DNA from: Rhabditoides inermis
Taxonomy: Eukaryota; Nematoda; Chromadorea; Rhabditida; Rhabditidae
Assembly: GCA_963966185.1 (NCBI GenBank)
Contig: CAWZYM010000335.1
Span: 124,001-188,000 of the forward strand
DNA: 64,000 nucleotides
Reading direction: 5' to 3'
The notes under the pieces are model-generated. The model made no database searches, was not told the origin of the DNA, and saw only the letters and a program-made list of their open reading frames with translations. The stretch's first letter is position 1. Each line of letters begins with the position of its first letter. Shown here one piece after another: positions 1-12,169 of this stretch. The translations under genes and the position numbers were made by a program.

Positions 1-586
1 TAAAAAGAGTCCTGTTTCGACCTATACGAAGAAGGTACCCATTCAATATAGACAACATCGCCAACTTTATCACGCGGCGCGGCGCAACAACGATATAGGG
101 CACAGAGTGAACACCTTGTTCGAATACACACGATGCACACGCTGCGCCTAACCCACTTATTGTCTTGATGATGACACTTGTCAATGCAACGAGTTCCAGC
201 TCCAGATATCCAGCAATTATAAGTAATCAAGCAATATACACGGCACGCATATCCTTATTATTGCTACTCTATATAATAAATGAAATACCAACAATAAGAG
301 AAAAAAACAGTATCCCACTGACAACCCAGCCCGACTTCTTGATGAAAGTATGTAGTAAACAATTAAACACCAGTATTATTATTTCTTGATTGATTGATAA
401 CCAGTATCCTCCCTACAACCCGGCTGCCAACCCGGCCCCACTTCTTGATCTAAATGGAAGTAGTATACACATGAACACGGCATAAGTATCCCAGTACACC
501 ACTGCCAATCCTCGTCTCACGTTTTGATAGAAGAATTATGAGTACTATACACGGCATAACCAGTATCCTCCCCACCCTACTCTCCC
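1..586. repeat. Degenerate tandem repeat at left edge
   Basis: No convincing gene is seen here on either strand. The stretch holds diverged repeats of roughly 70-110 bases: ACACGGCATAA and similar words recur near 239, 477 and 549, and CACTTCTTGAT-like words recur near 336, 433 and 588. The copy at 588 is the end of the last visible exon of the adjacent minus-strand gene, so the others look like copies of that exon end plus its possible splice donor. Confidence 0.5.
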
Positions 587-3500
587 TCACTTCTTGATGC
601 CGTTCTCGGAGTGTGCCTGGTGCATGGCCACCACGTGGATGGAGACGGTCAGCGCGTGCTTCCTGTCGCTCTCCGGCAGGGCACACACCAACTCGCGCGC
701 CGTCGCAGAACACTCGCGAGACTGGAAGTGATACGCTCGACGCGATCCGTCTTTTCGAAACGGCTTTCGCAATTGACTTCGAAACACGACCGAACAGTGT
801 GTTTCAAAGAGACTGACCACCTACCAAAAGAACAAAGTTGACAGTCAGACATCACCACGCTGGATGAATTAACATCAAACATAGATTGTCTATCTCTGAT
901 ATGAGCTGCCAGCAACTGGAGGGATGCGGCATTCTTCCGAGAATAGAAGTTCAGCTAGCGGGAACAAGATAGGCGATAGACAGATGGGTAGCTCACCCCT
1001 CACCATCTCGTGCTGTCCCTTGAACGCTCTGAGGAGAGCGGCGAGCAGCCAGCACTCCACCGCACACACGCCCACCCGCACCGCCGCCGACGACTTCCTG
1101 GGAGGCGAAGGTCGAACCAATATCAAACCAAAAGTCTTATCCAGGATATCTATAAACGATCCAATGGCTTGGTTCGCTATGGAGCTGGTTGTAATCCACA
1201 AAAAGGAAGAGTACAAAGAATAAGAAACGAGAAGCCACGCACATCTCTTCGATGATCTCCAGAGCCTGCTCGTACTTCTTGGCGTGGATCTGCGCCAGCA
1301 CCGACGAGTACATCCTGCAACACCATCATGCATAAATTCCGTTTGCTCTCAGCTCAACGCTCCGACCTCTCTCTAACCACCCTGTCTCTCTTGAACAGCG
1401 GGTTACTCGTCTGCGAGCCCACTATATATATCGATCGGTATATATAGTGGGCTCTATATATATCGATGAAATATTTCACACAGTCAGAATCATTCGAGCG
1501 CTGATGAGTCCTTTTGAAACTCCCTATTCTATCCACTATCCACACCTGCCTTCGCAACACGACCGAACAACGTTTCATGGATGCGTGTGGAAGTGAAAGA
1601 GACTGACCGCATCCAACCCACCCCTCGTCCCTGATGCCACCCTTGCGGTACTCGCCGATGTCCTTGAGCAGCGCGTCGCTGCCGCCGTAGCACGACTTCC
1701 AGTAGAACATCTAAACAGACACGTGGAGAGAGAGAGAGAGAGAGAGAGACAGAGACAGACAGACGAACCCTGGTGTGGCTGACGGGCACGACTCGCTCGC
1801 CGTTCAAGAAGTCCAGCTCCTCTGCCCACTCCCTCTCGCGCTGCTTCACCAGCATGTCCAGGCACCTCTTCTCGATCGTCTCGCACGGCTCGCCGCCCTG
1901 CTGCTCGCACACCAGAGAGTCTGCCAAGAGTATGCACGTACTGTTTATAGCGGAAGACAGACTCAAACCTAGGCCTAGATTTTGCGTCAGAAACACCTCA
2001 GATTTGTATCTGAGGGACGGAAAGTGGTCAGATTTCGCCCCAGATTGTCGCTCCAGCCTCAGAAGCTGACTGGCAAAATGCCCGTTACCATGTCCCCAAT
2101 TTCGTAGCGGGACAAATCGAGATTTGGCCTCTTTCGGCGAAAAGCAACAATGTGTCCCTATTTCTGAGGCTTGAGAAACAAGGCTATTAGGAAATCGCAC
2201 CACGCACCACCACACCACCGCACCACTACACCACCGCACCACATTTTATCGCACCACCGCACCATCGCACCACATTTAACCGCACCACGGCACCATCGCA
2301 CCACATGTTATCGCACTACCGCACCACCACTTAAGTTATCGCACCACTTGCTAAAAATTATGTATTTCATGTATATTTTTTTCGTCATGCCGGATGCCGC
2401 TTCGTGCCGCATATACGTTTACCACAACATCACCATCAGTTAGTCTTTAGTCATACATTTGCAAACCTAGTTCTTTACATGCATAGTGCCCAGGGGTGAG
2501 ATGAGTCCTTGTTGAACCCTCGTTATATCCCTTCTCGGACAGACAAACTATCACTTATCTAACAGTCTGCCCTGTAACTGTCAGACTGTTCTGTCAATGT
2601 CAGTAATGGATGCAGAGATCAAATCATCACTTGCTAGATGAGACATGCATTCTGTGAGCAAACCTCGCGCACGTCAGCAACTGCCACGGCCACCTACACC
2701 TATAGCGAAGATTTGAAGAAGAAGAAAAATCGTCTGTAAACGCTGAATGTGATAAATCGAATACCAATCAACACGATACGTCACTATCACCAAATAGCTT
2801 ACTATGTAAATAGAAGTCTAGCGATTATCAGATATGACACCAATATTTTTTCAAGCAACATTAACTATATTACTTCTGAAAACGAGTAACATGAATTTGA
2901 AACGGAACTTATATAAAAAAAAGGATGAGCAAAATGCTTCTTACGAAAATACGCGCGAAAAATGATACTTGTAAAACCCATGGGCGGTGGTGCGATCGGT
3001 GGTGCGATAAAGCGTGGTGCGATGGTGTGATGGTGCAGTGGTGCGGTGGTGTAGTTGTGCGGTGGTGCGTGGTGCGAATTTCTAATTGCCGAGAAACAAT
3101 ATGAGGTCTGAGGCAAAATCTGGGACAAATCTGACCCAAAATCTGAACCAGTTTCTGGCCCTCAGATACAAAATCAGAGGCTGTTTCTGACCCTAGGATT
3201 TGAGTCTGCCCGCTACTTTATTCGCAAGTTGCGCGCTGTGTGGTAGAAAAAACGGAGAGCCAGATTGCGACAATAGCGCGCAAAAAAAAAGAGAAACAGA
3301 CGGTCTACACTGAAAATCGTTTTTTTATCGAGCTTCGAGGCGGATGCCCTGTTGGCGTAGCACCTGGCCTTGAGCTGGTCGCTGCCCTCCGTGCCAGACT
3401 CGATCGCCAGAGTGAACTATCGCTTTGGTGCAGGCTATAATCGGGAAGCGCACTAAATGTACTATGGTATAGCGTGCAATTTCGACTTCTTGCTATCTAT

Positions 3501-4285
3501 ACCATATACCATCCCACCTACCGACAAGCGCCTCCGCATAGCGTCCCTTCTCGAACAGTGTCTTTCGGCGGAATGCGAGCGCGTCCCAGCACTTGGCATC
3601 GAGACGGAGCGCCGTGTCCAGGTCGGCCATCACTTCGGCCTGCGAGGCGCGCACACCGCCCTCGGCAGCCTGTGAATGACAGTATCTGATCCCACCACCT
3701 CCACATCTGTCTCTATGCGAATGCGAGTCAGGTTACTATTTCTGGAGAAACGCCACCACCCTACCACTTATTACAGTTTTACTTCACATTACCACGTTTG
3801 TCTATATTCACCATGATCTCACATTTCAGATGATTTTTCCTCCACACATCTCGTACTGCTCCATTCAGAAAGATTGCAATGTGTTCTAAGAATATTATCA
3901 CACTCATTTCCCCAATACCAATAGCTGAACAGATACTCTTAGCTTTATCTATGCTGCCTAAACTGCTGCCCTCCAAATGAGCGAGAGCTGGCATGCAGAC
4001 CTGCTTGGCGGCTGCCCTGTTGGCGTAGCACCTGGCCCTGAGCTGGTCGTTGCCCTCCGTGCCAGACTCGATCGCCAGAGTGAACTTCTGCAAACAATCA
4101 GACATTCAGTACGTGATCAAGTTTTTTTTATTCGAAACAATCAAATCAATGACAACGTCAAATTCTATAAGAGTGGGTTGTGGCGGATATCCAGATAAAA
4201 GTAGTACCTGGATGGCCTGGGTGCACTTGCGCTTCTTGTACATCTTGAGACCCTCGTCGTGGAGGGAGAGCATCGTGCGGGGCAT
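587..4285 (-). CDS. TPR-repeat protein, second tandem paralogue (probably continues off left edge)
   Basis: Eight exons with consistent phases: 4285-4208, 4087-4001, 3669-3522, 1920-1769, 1710-1622, 1314-1243, 1097-1004, 721-587, giving 284 residues to an in-frame TGA. Residues 1-55 (LHDEGLKMYKKRKCTQAIQ then KFTLAIES) and about 75-105 read as TPR helices. The protein is colinear with its upstream neighbour: MFYWKSCYGGSDALL matches MFRWRYNACGHDLL, AVECWLLAALL matches APECWLVAALI, and SRECSATA matches SRECFCRA. The neighbour continues for about 250 more residues. The TGA overlaps a possible donor (AAGAA then gtgagg), so splicing to exons beyond the window is likely and the stop may be read-through only. 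Function is unknown beyond probable protein-protein contacts through TPRs. ATG 4285 directly follows an acceptor (cgtccag), suiting trans-splicing. Confidence 0.7.
736..830. repeat. GTCAGTCTC-family repeat copy
   Basis: Partial copy of a palindromic repeat seen several times in this window. It ends in AAAGAGACTGACCACC and contains CTTCGAAAC-type words. It lies in an intron of the left TPR gene. A related copy ends near 1611 (AAAGAGACTGACCGC). Confidence 0.5.
1944..3220. mobile_element. Foldback element in intron 3 of the left TPR gene
   Basis: The two ends are imperfect inverted repeats. The left end (1944-2350) starts TATAGCGGAAGACAGACTC and holds TTTGTATCTGAGGG and a run of GCACCACCGCACC words. 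The right end (2985-3220) carries the same words in reverse complement order and finishes GAGTCTGCCCGCTACTTTA. The middle (about 2350-2985) shows no coding potential. This fits a non-autonomous foldback transposon; no target-site duplication was established. Confidence 0.6.
3337..3417 (-). pseudogene. Relic duplicate of TPR exon 2
   Basis: Read on the minus strand this stretch translates FTLAIESGTEGSDQLKARCYA and onward, nearly identical to exon 2 of the same gene at 4001-4087. It sits in the following intron. The acceptor side is altered (gatag) and the 3' end diverges into GCATCCGCC with no clear donor. It is best read as a duplicated, decaying exon, though inclusion as an alternative exon is not excluded. 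Confidence 0.65.
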
Positions 4286-4586
4286 CTGGACGAAGCACGA
4301 TTACGAATACAACATAATACATATATGGAAGTGACAGATATTGAATGGACCACTGGACCATATCCACATAATAAGCAAAATATAACCACACGTTTCTCCC
4401 ACATTTATAGCTGTAGATGGTGATACAAATACAATGACAACGCTTGAAACACAACATCAACTACTCTTTGAAAAAGTCATTAGTGAACAGAGAACGTACA
4501 GAGTGAGTGAGTGAGAATACAACAAATGTCAACAAACCAGCTGTAACGATAACGACAAACAATAAAAAATGAGGTGAGGTGAGAAA
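4286..4586 (-). promoter_or_regulatory. Possible intercistronic region (operon) between the two TPR genes
   Basis: The stop of the upstream TPR gene (4587) and the start of the downstream one (4285) are 301 bases apart on the same strand. The downstream ATG immediately follows a splice acceptor (cttcgtccag). This matches nematode operon spacing with spliced-leader addition. No good AATAAA was seen for the upstream gene, so the call is tentative. Confidence 0.35.
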
Positions 4587-4662
4587 TCACTCCATGTTGA
4601 GATGCGAGGCGGCGAGGATAAGAGCCTGTAAGAGAGTGAGAGGGATTAGAAAAAGAGAGAAA

Positions 4663-4714
<52 letters not shown>

Positions 4715-6504
4715 AGAAAGATGAGCCCACCGTGACGATGGCGTTATTCTCCATGACGAACTGGAACGACTGTTCCCAGCTCTTGAGGACGGGCGGCGCA
4801 TAGCAGGCCAGGCTGCGCTCGCTGTGCTCCCACAGAAACTCCAACACACTCCTGCAAACTCCCTCCCTCCCCTTCTCTCTCTCTCTCTCTCTCTCTCTCC
4901 CGTCTCTCTCCGCCTCACCTCTTCGGGACCTTGTTCGTCATTCTGTACACCTTGATCCCATTGAAGACGGTGTTCGAGTTGGCGTGTATGTTGTACGGCT
5001 CGCACGCCAGGCATCTGTAGACAGTTAACTGGTATATCGATCGATGATCGATAAATCAGTCAAAAGCCTACCGGCGCAGAGCCTCCATTTCCTGCTGCGG
5101 GATAGCCGGAGAGGACATCATTCTAAAAGTGGAAATTTACAAACCAATTTTAAAAATGAACGTAGCTTTTGCGCCGAATGAAAGTGCAGGTTCACTAATC
5201 GAGCTCTTGCATTCCTAATAAAGTAGTCCCCCCGGTTCACGGTACGGCAGCCATCTCGCTGCATATTTTCTAGACATCATTTCATCGCATCTAGTCGCGT
5301 CATCGGCCGGCGCAAGACCATTCGACCGCGCGATTCGCGGTCTGATTTTATGGAAATGAGGGTCATTTGCAATTCAAATGAAGCGACTTCTTCAACCTCA
5401 ATTGGAAATAACTCCGTTCAAAAACTTTGTAATTTTTTTTGAAACTTTCACAGGCAGATGAAATTGTGAAAATCGCTTGGAAATCGAATTTTGTTAAAGT
5501 AAAAACTATATTTTATATTCATCGATAACCACCGATATCCAGCTCTTCCATAGTTAAAATAGAAAATAACTTTCTTCGAAGTTAAGCTAGAGAGCTCAAA
5601 TTTGGATATGATATGTATAAGGGGTATCTCGACAAACACTTGGAGTTAGATTTTCGAATTTGGCTTTAGGTACCGTTATAATTGAGAAAAACCTTGAAAC
5701 GAGGCTGTTTTCGCATAATTTTTTCGTCATTTCTCGATTGTCTGACCCGATCATTGCCGTACCGTGAAAATGGGGGAATACTCTACAGAATTCAACTTTT
5801 GCTTGTAAAAGATCCTCAGAAAGTGCCTTTTTGGATCATAAAGCGACTTTTGTGATACATAACCTCGCCTTGAAAGTCAATCAATCGCTAAATGGTAAAG
5901 CTGACCGCAGCGTGTACCAGAGGCTGCTCTCGTTCTCCCTGTCCGCCAGCTCCCACGCGATCTTCCGGCCGCGCACGTGCTCGTCCTCGTCCGCGTACAG
6001 CTGCCAGCGATCCACCCTCTCTCTCTCTCTCTCCCCCTTATTTCGCAATTTCGCTGGTCTTCCCACAAGAGGTGCCAGAAGGTCACATCAAGGTGGTGAG
6101 AGAGAATGAGTGTTACTCTCTCTCTCTCTCATCCCATCAAGGTGGTGAGATAGTCTCCCTCTCCCCCTCTCTCCCCTTCCCTCCACCCACATATGCCAGT
6201 TTGACGGCGATGTAGGGCGGGAAGCCGACGGCGCGCAGCTTCTCCTAAATATAAATATGTAAACAGTAAACGGAACCAATTTCAAAATCAAAGGTCTATC
6301 CAGAATCGTGTTTCATGAACATAAAGTACAAAGTACCGAACCAGTACTAACCTATAAGACCTAACATAACAAACAACCTAGGCAATACGTGAATCATCAT
6401 CAAAAAAGTTCACACTTCTCACCTCGTACTCTTCGATCTCCTTGAGCCCGTCGGTGGCGGCGAACTTGTACTCGATGAGGCTAAAAGATAGAGAAATGAG
6501 AGAA

Positions 6505-6559
<55 letters not shown>

Positions 6560-9500
6560 TACTTACTGTCTGAGCTCTCCCATGCACTCTGCGCCCGGGT
6601 GGGCGAGGACGGCGCTGGCCGCCCTCGCACTGAAGAACTCCATGTTCGAGTAGGCCTGCATGTACATGTCCGGCACGTCCGGGAACTCCTTCACCGCCTC
6701 GAGGAACGCGCTGAAATGGAATATGTGCACAGGAACATGTCACCTCACCTTTCTTCCACTATACTACCGGCTATCGCGACTTCGTCAAAGTCGCATTCCT
6801 CCTCTAACCTAACCATTATCGTTATCAAGACTACCGAAACTACCTCTACCACATTTACTCACATTACAACATCCCAACCCACTCACACCATGAGATCAGC
6901 CTCGGTCTTGGCGCGCGCGAATGCCACCACGTGGGCGGAGACGCGCAGTCCGCGGCGGCGCTTCTCCGGCAGATCCGCGATCAGGTCGGTGGCGCGGCAG
7001 AAACACTCGCGAGACTAAAGAATCCTTAATATCAAAATCACATTAATATCAACTATTATAAACGGATGTAAACTAAGGATACCTTGTCGTGCTTGTTCTT
7101 GGCGGCGCATATGAGCGCGGCGACGAGCCAGCACTCTGGCGCGCGCACGCCCAGGTCGTCCTGGCTGGAAAGGGTAATCATGTGACTGGTGCGGTCCCGG
7201 TCAGTCTCTTGGAAATCTGTTCGCTGTATGCTGCATGACATGCTCACGACAAGGATTTTCACTTTTTCGGTATTGGTGGCATACGGCATTGCATTATTCG
7301 ATTATACGATTTGCCTTTGACTGATTATACTCTAAACGTAATACGTATACTTATATTTCAAGCAGCTTCATCGCGTCAACTTTTCAGTCACAGTCAGCGC
7401 TACGCCGCCCTACATCTTCTAAATTGGTATATGCCTCATAGCTATTCTAGCATCGAACAATCTGGAAAATCGGATAGGCAAGCCATGCCATTTCCGACAA
7501 TGTGTAAATCCACTTTCCCCCTTTTACCTCTCGAAGATGCACTCTTCGATCTTGTCGTAGAGCCTTGCATTGAGCATCCCCAACACATGCGAGTACACAC
7601 TGAAATATAAACAAATCAATAAAACAAAGACAACTACAATTCAATTTCTATTAAAATAATAGCGCAATCAATAAACCAAAAATCGATAAACCACTCACCC
7701 CTCGTTGCGCAGCCCGCCCTTCTTGTGGGCGTGCAGGTGGTTGATCAGCAGGTCGTGGCCGCACGCGTTGTACCGCCACCGGAACATCTACAACATTAAT
7801 ATAATTAAAAATAACAATAAAAAAATGAATATCAACCCACCCACTCGTGTTTGATCGGGACGAAGCGCTTGTCTCCGGCGGCGATCACTTCCTGAGAAAA
7901 AAGGAGATGCCAGACGCATAATATAGAAGTGAGAACGACAGCCCTCACAAAGTTTCTCAGAGTGTAATTTGTATTTTTTTTTCAAAAAAATAGGATTTTG
8001 ATACATGATCGACAGGCCTAGCATAAACTAGAATCAACGTCGACGTCGGCGAGGCAAGCAAGTTACAGAAATACGTGAGACCAAATCAGCCTCAGCTCAG
8101 CTGTCACCGGAAATATTGAAGCAGCAGCAACGCCTGATGGCCTGAAGCAATAACACAATATCGGGAAGCTGCTATTAACAGTACAACTTTTTTTTTCTTG
8201 CGATAAGGGTGGGTGATGTAGGGCTCGAGAGCAGGCTGTACTCGAGCTTGCAAATTCATGAAGTTTATTGTTGACAAAACATGGGAGAAAACGACGGAAA
8301 TATCTCTTGCCATCTTGGCTTGCGGTCAGTCTCTTCGAAACACTCCCGAATGCCCCCGAAACACTTCGGAACTGCCTTTCGAACCGCCTCCAGAACACTC
8401 CCGAACTGCCTTAGGAAAACTCCCGAACACTCCCAAACACTTCGGAATGCCTTGATATTCCTTCGAAACACTTCGGAATCGCTTCGAAAGAGACTGACCG
8501 CACCTTGACTAAAGTAGAGGTCAGACTCAACTTTTGCTGGCAAAAGACCCTCAGAAAGATCTCAGAACGGCCGTGCACCCTCAGAAAGATCCCCAGAAAG
8601 ATCCTCAGAAAGATCTCAGAACGCGCCCCACCCTCAGAAAGATCCTCAGAAAGTGGCTTTTTGGGTCATAAAGCGGTTTTTGATACATAATCGAGTCTGA
8701 CCACGCCTTAAAGTAGAGGTCAGACTCCGCTTTTGCTGGCAAAAAAACCTCAAAAAGATCCCCACAATCGAGTCTGACCTCGCCTCAAACTAAACGAAAA
8801 CACCCACTCTGATCCACTTGTTGCGGCGTCGCTTAGCGAACTCGACAACGCACTCGTTCTCGGAGGCGGCCGCGATGTGCTCGCCCAGGTGACGCGCGCA
8901 GTAAAGGTCTGCAGAAAGGAAGAATACCTATTTTATCGATCGATATTTCGATAGGTATTTTATCGATCGATGGAATGAGTTAGATGTAGAACGATGGGAG
9001 CGCGCAGTACGTCTCCGGCGAATGACATTTTCGATCGAAGAAATGAGGTAAAAGAAAATCATGTGAGCGCGCAGTGCAGGTCTCAAGGCTCAAGCGCATT
9101 ATCGATCGATCGATAAAAATGGATTTGAAAAAACCATAGGAGCGAGGAGCGCGCAGTTCAGGTCTTGAGAAACATTTTACCGACCGATAACATGTTAGAA
9201 AGTGAACCACAAATAACCTTCCAAAGGCGCACGTATTCGAAAACGATGAAGGTGAATCACCTGCGAGCGCCTCCAACCACATCCTGCACTCGCGGTGGTA
9301 GCGGTGGCGGCGGGCGTAGGCCGCGCCGTAGTCGGGCTTCAGCAGAATCGCCTCGTCCAGATCCTCGATCAATACGTTCACATTCGACGTGGTGAACTGA
9401 AAAGCGGGGTTTGTGACATGAAGTGAATCGACTGAATGAAGACCGAATCGAACTGCGGCATACTAAGAAACTAGTTCGTTCTTGTCGAAACTTCTTCGGT

Positions 9501-9768
9501 CTTCGACCACACGAAATGAGGCTGACCTCCCTGGCGGCGGCGCGGTTGTTGTAGCACTGCGCCTTTAGCTCGTCGCTGTCCGGCTCGTCCAGCTCGATCG
9601 CAGCCGTGAACTTCTGAGAATGTTGTAATCACTATTTGAACAAATACAACACAAGAAAAAAAAACAAGAACATAAACTCGCCTTGACTGCGGCCGGGTAT
9701 CTGCGTTTCTTGAACAGCGCCACTCCTTCAGCCTTCAGAGTGGCCACAGAAGTGGCCGGCGGTGCCAT
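4587..9768 (-). CDS. TPR-repeat protein, complete paralogue
   Basis: Seventeen exons keep frame throughout and give 502 residues: 9768-9682, 9613-9527, 9396-9261, 8908-8808, 7891-7841, 7787-7699, 7599-7528, 7164-7083, 7014-6887, 6710-6567, 6480-6423, 6244-6191, 6018-5906, 5122-5072, 5014-4919, 4851-4731, 4625-4587. Two TPR-like units lie at about residues 10-58 (AEGVALFKKRRYPAAVKKF) and 60-105 (DLDEAILLKPDYGAAYARR). The remainder is predicted helical (APECWLVAALICAAKNKHDK, HLIEYKFAATDGLKEIEEYE) with no family I recognise. A soluble scaffold or adaptor is the safest reading. The ATG follows an acceptor (ttttgcag), suggesting trans-splicing. Intron 1 uses a GC donor (AAG then gcgagt), and exon 13 starts directly out of a (GA)n tract. 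Confidence 0.75.
5222..5786. mobile_element. MITE-like element with inverted ends (CCCCC..TTCACGGTACGGCA)
   Basis: The left end reads TAGTCCCCCCGGTTCACGGT followed by ACGGCA. The right end in reverse complement reads GTATTCCCCCATTTTCACGG followed by TACGGCA. The A/T-rich interior has no coding exon. It lies in the intron between exons 13 and 14 of the complete TPR gene. Transposon class and target duplication were not determined. Confidence 0.45.
8319..8510. mobile_element. Palindromic MITE of the GTCAGTCTC family
   Basis: Starts TGCGGTCAGTCTCTTCGAAA and ends in the reverse complement, TTCGAAAGAGACTGACCGCA. The interior is a string of CTTCGGAA and CCCGAA words. It is intronic in the complete TPR gene. 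Confidence 0.6.
8515..8790. repeat. CTCAGAAAGATC tandem-type repeat beside the MITE
   Basis: Several copies of CTCAGAAAGATC and of the flanking words AGAGGTCAGACTC and TTTTGCTGGCAAAA. A related fragment with CCTCAGAAAGTGCCTTTTTG and GGATCATAAAGCG lies near 5798-5850. Non-coding and intronic. Confidence 0.5.
8998..9175 (-). repeat. Three echoes of the exon 4 acceptor of the complete TPR gene
   Basis: The real exon 4 starts on the minus strand as CTGCAGACCTTTACTGCGCG (8908). In the upstream intron, imperfect copies read GAGACGTACTGCGCGCTC (about 9014), GAGACCTGCACTGCGCGCTC (about 9082) and AAGACCTGAACTGCGCGCTC (about 9168). GATCGATCGATA words lie between them. Confidence 0.6.
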
Positions 9769-9994
9769 CTGCAAAATAAAACATGAAAACAAAGTAAACA
9801 GAAACAAAAAAACGTTGGAAACTGACAAAAACAAAAAGCGAGGCGAGGTGAGCGAGCGCAGAACAAGCGTGCGCAGTTTCAACGCTCTAGCTCCGCCCAC
9901 TTTCACTGAAAAAAATATGAGGCTGTAATTAGGATGGAAACAAATTGTAGTGAAATAACTTGTTTATTTATTTATTTATTTTATTTATATTCAG
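9769..9994. promoter_or_regulatory. Divergent intergenic region
   Basis: Separates the minus-strand TPR gene (ATG at 9768) from the first recognised plus-strand PTR exon (9995). It holds an acceptor just upstream of the TPR ATG and a (TTTA)n-like run at 9962-9990 ending in tattcag. No TATA box or first PTR exon with an ATG was found here. Confidence 0.4.
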
Positions 9995-11145
9995 TCTGGT
10001 CTGTATCTGGCGGACGAGTACCGCAACTCGAGTGACAGCTCGTCTGGCGGCCACATCGACCTCGGCTACCCGGTCACCACTGTGCTCGGCAGGAAGATAT
10101 TCATGGACCCCAACTTTTTCGGAGTCAAGGTGCGCAGTATGTGTAAAGCATAACCTCACATCAATCATATCAGGTATCAGGCATTTTTTGAAACAGTTTC
10201 TGTATGAACCTTTATTTAGAAACCATACGACTCACATATTACCTGTTGTCTCCGAACTGGTTTCATCTTCAGATCGCAGTTGTGGACGATGGGAAAGAGC
10301 GTGTGGTGTCTGTGGCGGAGAGTGCGTCCATCATCAACCATCAGGTATGGTCGGAATCTGTGAATTCGGTCTGACGATGTCTGTGGCGGAGAGTGCGTCC
10401 ATTATCAACCATCAGGTATGGTCGGAATCTGTGAATTCGGTCTGAATTCGGTCTCGTGAGTGTGAGGGGTCAGGCAGCATAGCTGGCTGGCTCCGCCCCC
10501 TCCTCGCTTGTCGTTGTGCTATGGAGACATTGAGAGCGGTCGGTTCTCTCGGGGACCGCTCCCCCTCTCTCTTTATTCAATAAATTCTCTCTCTTATCTA
10601 GTGTCTTGGGTATTGTGAGTAAGAGTGAGTTGGATCGTAGTGCAGCGGACGTGCCGAGCCGTGGCATGTGAGCACGGCTTTGCAGTCTATAGGTGGATTG
10701 GGAGGCTAGAGAGTGGATGTGAGTGGGGTAAGCTCCAATGATAAGGGAGAGGTCTTATCCCCACTGTAATATAGGTCTCTTGGCATGTCTAGAAGCTAGC
10801 ACATTACATAAGGACAGATTATATTTTTTATTGACAAAGGACCGTCTGAAAGATATTCCGAAAGGTCCCTGTGCCCTTTACACTCATCTCACATTCAGAA
10901 ATATTCTAAGAACTTTTTTTTACTCATTGAGCGGTTTTCTGAATTCTTGGTTCAGCTATACGTTTCATGCGATCATATGATCCAGATATGGTTATCCTTT
11001 TCAATATGATGATGGTTTCTAGATAAATAAACAAAAAAGACTTTTTTTCGTTTATTCCAGCCCCAACTTCCCTCGAACATGCGCGGAATGGAGTTGATAG
11101 TGCTGCAATTCAGAGCGGAGCTGGCACTCGGAGAGGATGTGAGGG

Positions 11146-11199
<54 letters not shown>

Positions 11200-12115
11200 T
11201 CCATCTCTCTGCATCTCTCTCCATCTCTCTGTCTCTTCCCCCTTTCTCCCTCTCATTCCCTGCTTGCAGGTGCACCCGGATAGTCTGAAGGAGTACGAGC
11301 AGCAGATTGTCAGACACTTCCATGAGTAAGTAAGAGAAGAAATAATTACGAAACGGTTATAATATGAATCGAAAATGGCCAGTACTAGAAAGACCACAGA
11401 TTTTATGGACTAAAAAAACATCGGGTAAATTGATTGAACTGATCCCTTCTTCCGTGGCATACTGAATGTGAGAGAGCAACCTTTGCAACAACTTCTTTTT
11501 CAAAGAAGAAACGTGCAGACAAATACTTAGACACCCCTTGCAGCAACTTCTCCTCGCCGCACGTGAACGTGTACGTGCTGACTGACTGGTTCATCACGAG
11601 TGAGATCGTGCGCGCCGGCCTCACCCTCCTCCCCTTTCTCGCCATCGGGTTCACTATCATGGTGGGTTACTACTCTACTATTGCGTTATTGTAGTGATTT
11701 CGGTAATGCACAAATCACCACGCGGATTTACTGTTACATGTGTTTTCACGTGAAAATGTCATATGCTTCACAATGAGAACAAATATATATCTAGACAGAG
11801 AGCATCAATGATAACCACTTCCAGGTGAACCTAAAGTAGCGGTCAGTCTCTTTAAAACTACTTCGAATTGCCTCCAAACTACTCCTAATATGCGTCGCGA
11901 TTTGCCTTCGAATTACTTCAAACGACTTCAAACGACTTAGGAATACTTGTGATAGCCTTGCAACGCCTTTGAATCACTTACGAAAAGTGACTTTATGAAA
12001 CATAATTGAGTCGTTTTTCAATTCTTTCCATTCACAGGTGCTGTTCTCGACGATCACCTTCTCCATCTCCAGCACCATGCTCAGTCAGATGAACGTGTAC
12101 AAGGTGGGTGGAGGG

Positions 12116-12169
<54 letters not shown>

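Noticed and set aside
8258..8543. Overlapping frames of about 75-90 codons on both strands
   Set aside because: They coincide with the palindromic MITE and are explained by its repeated CTTCGGAA words.
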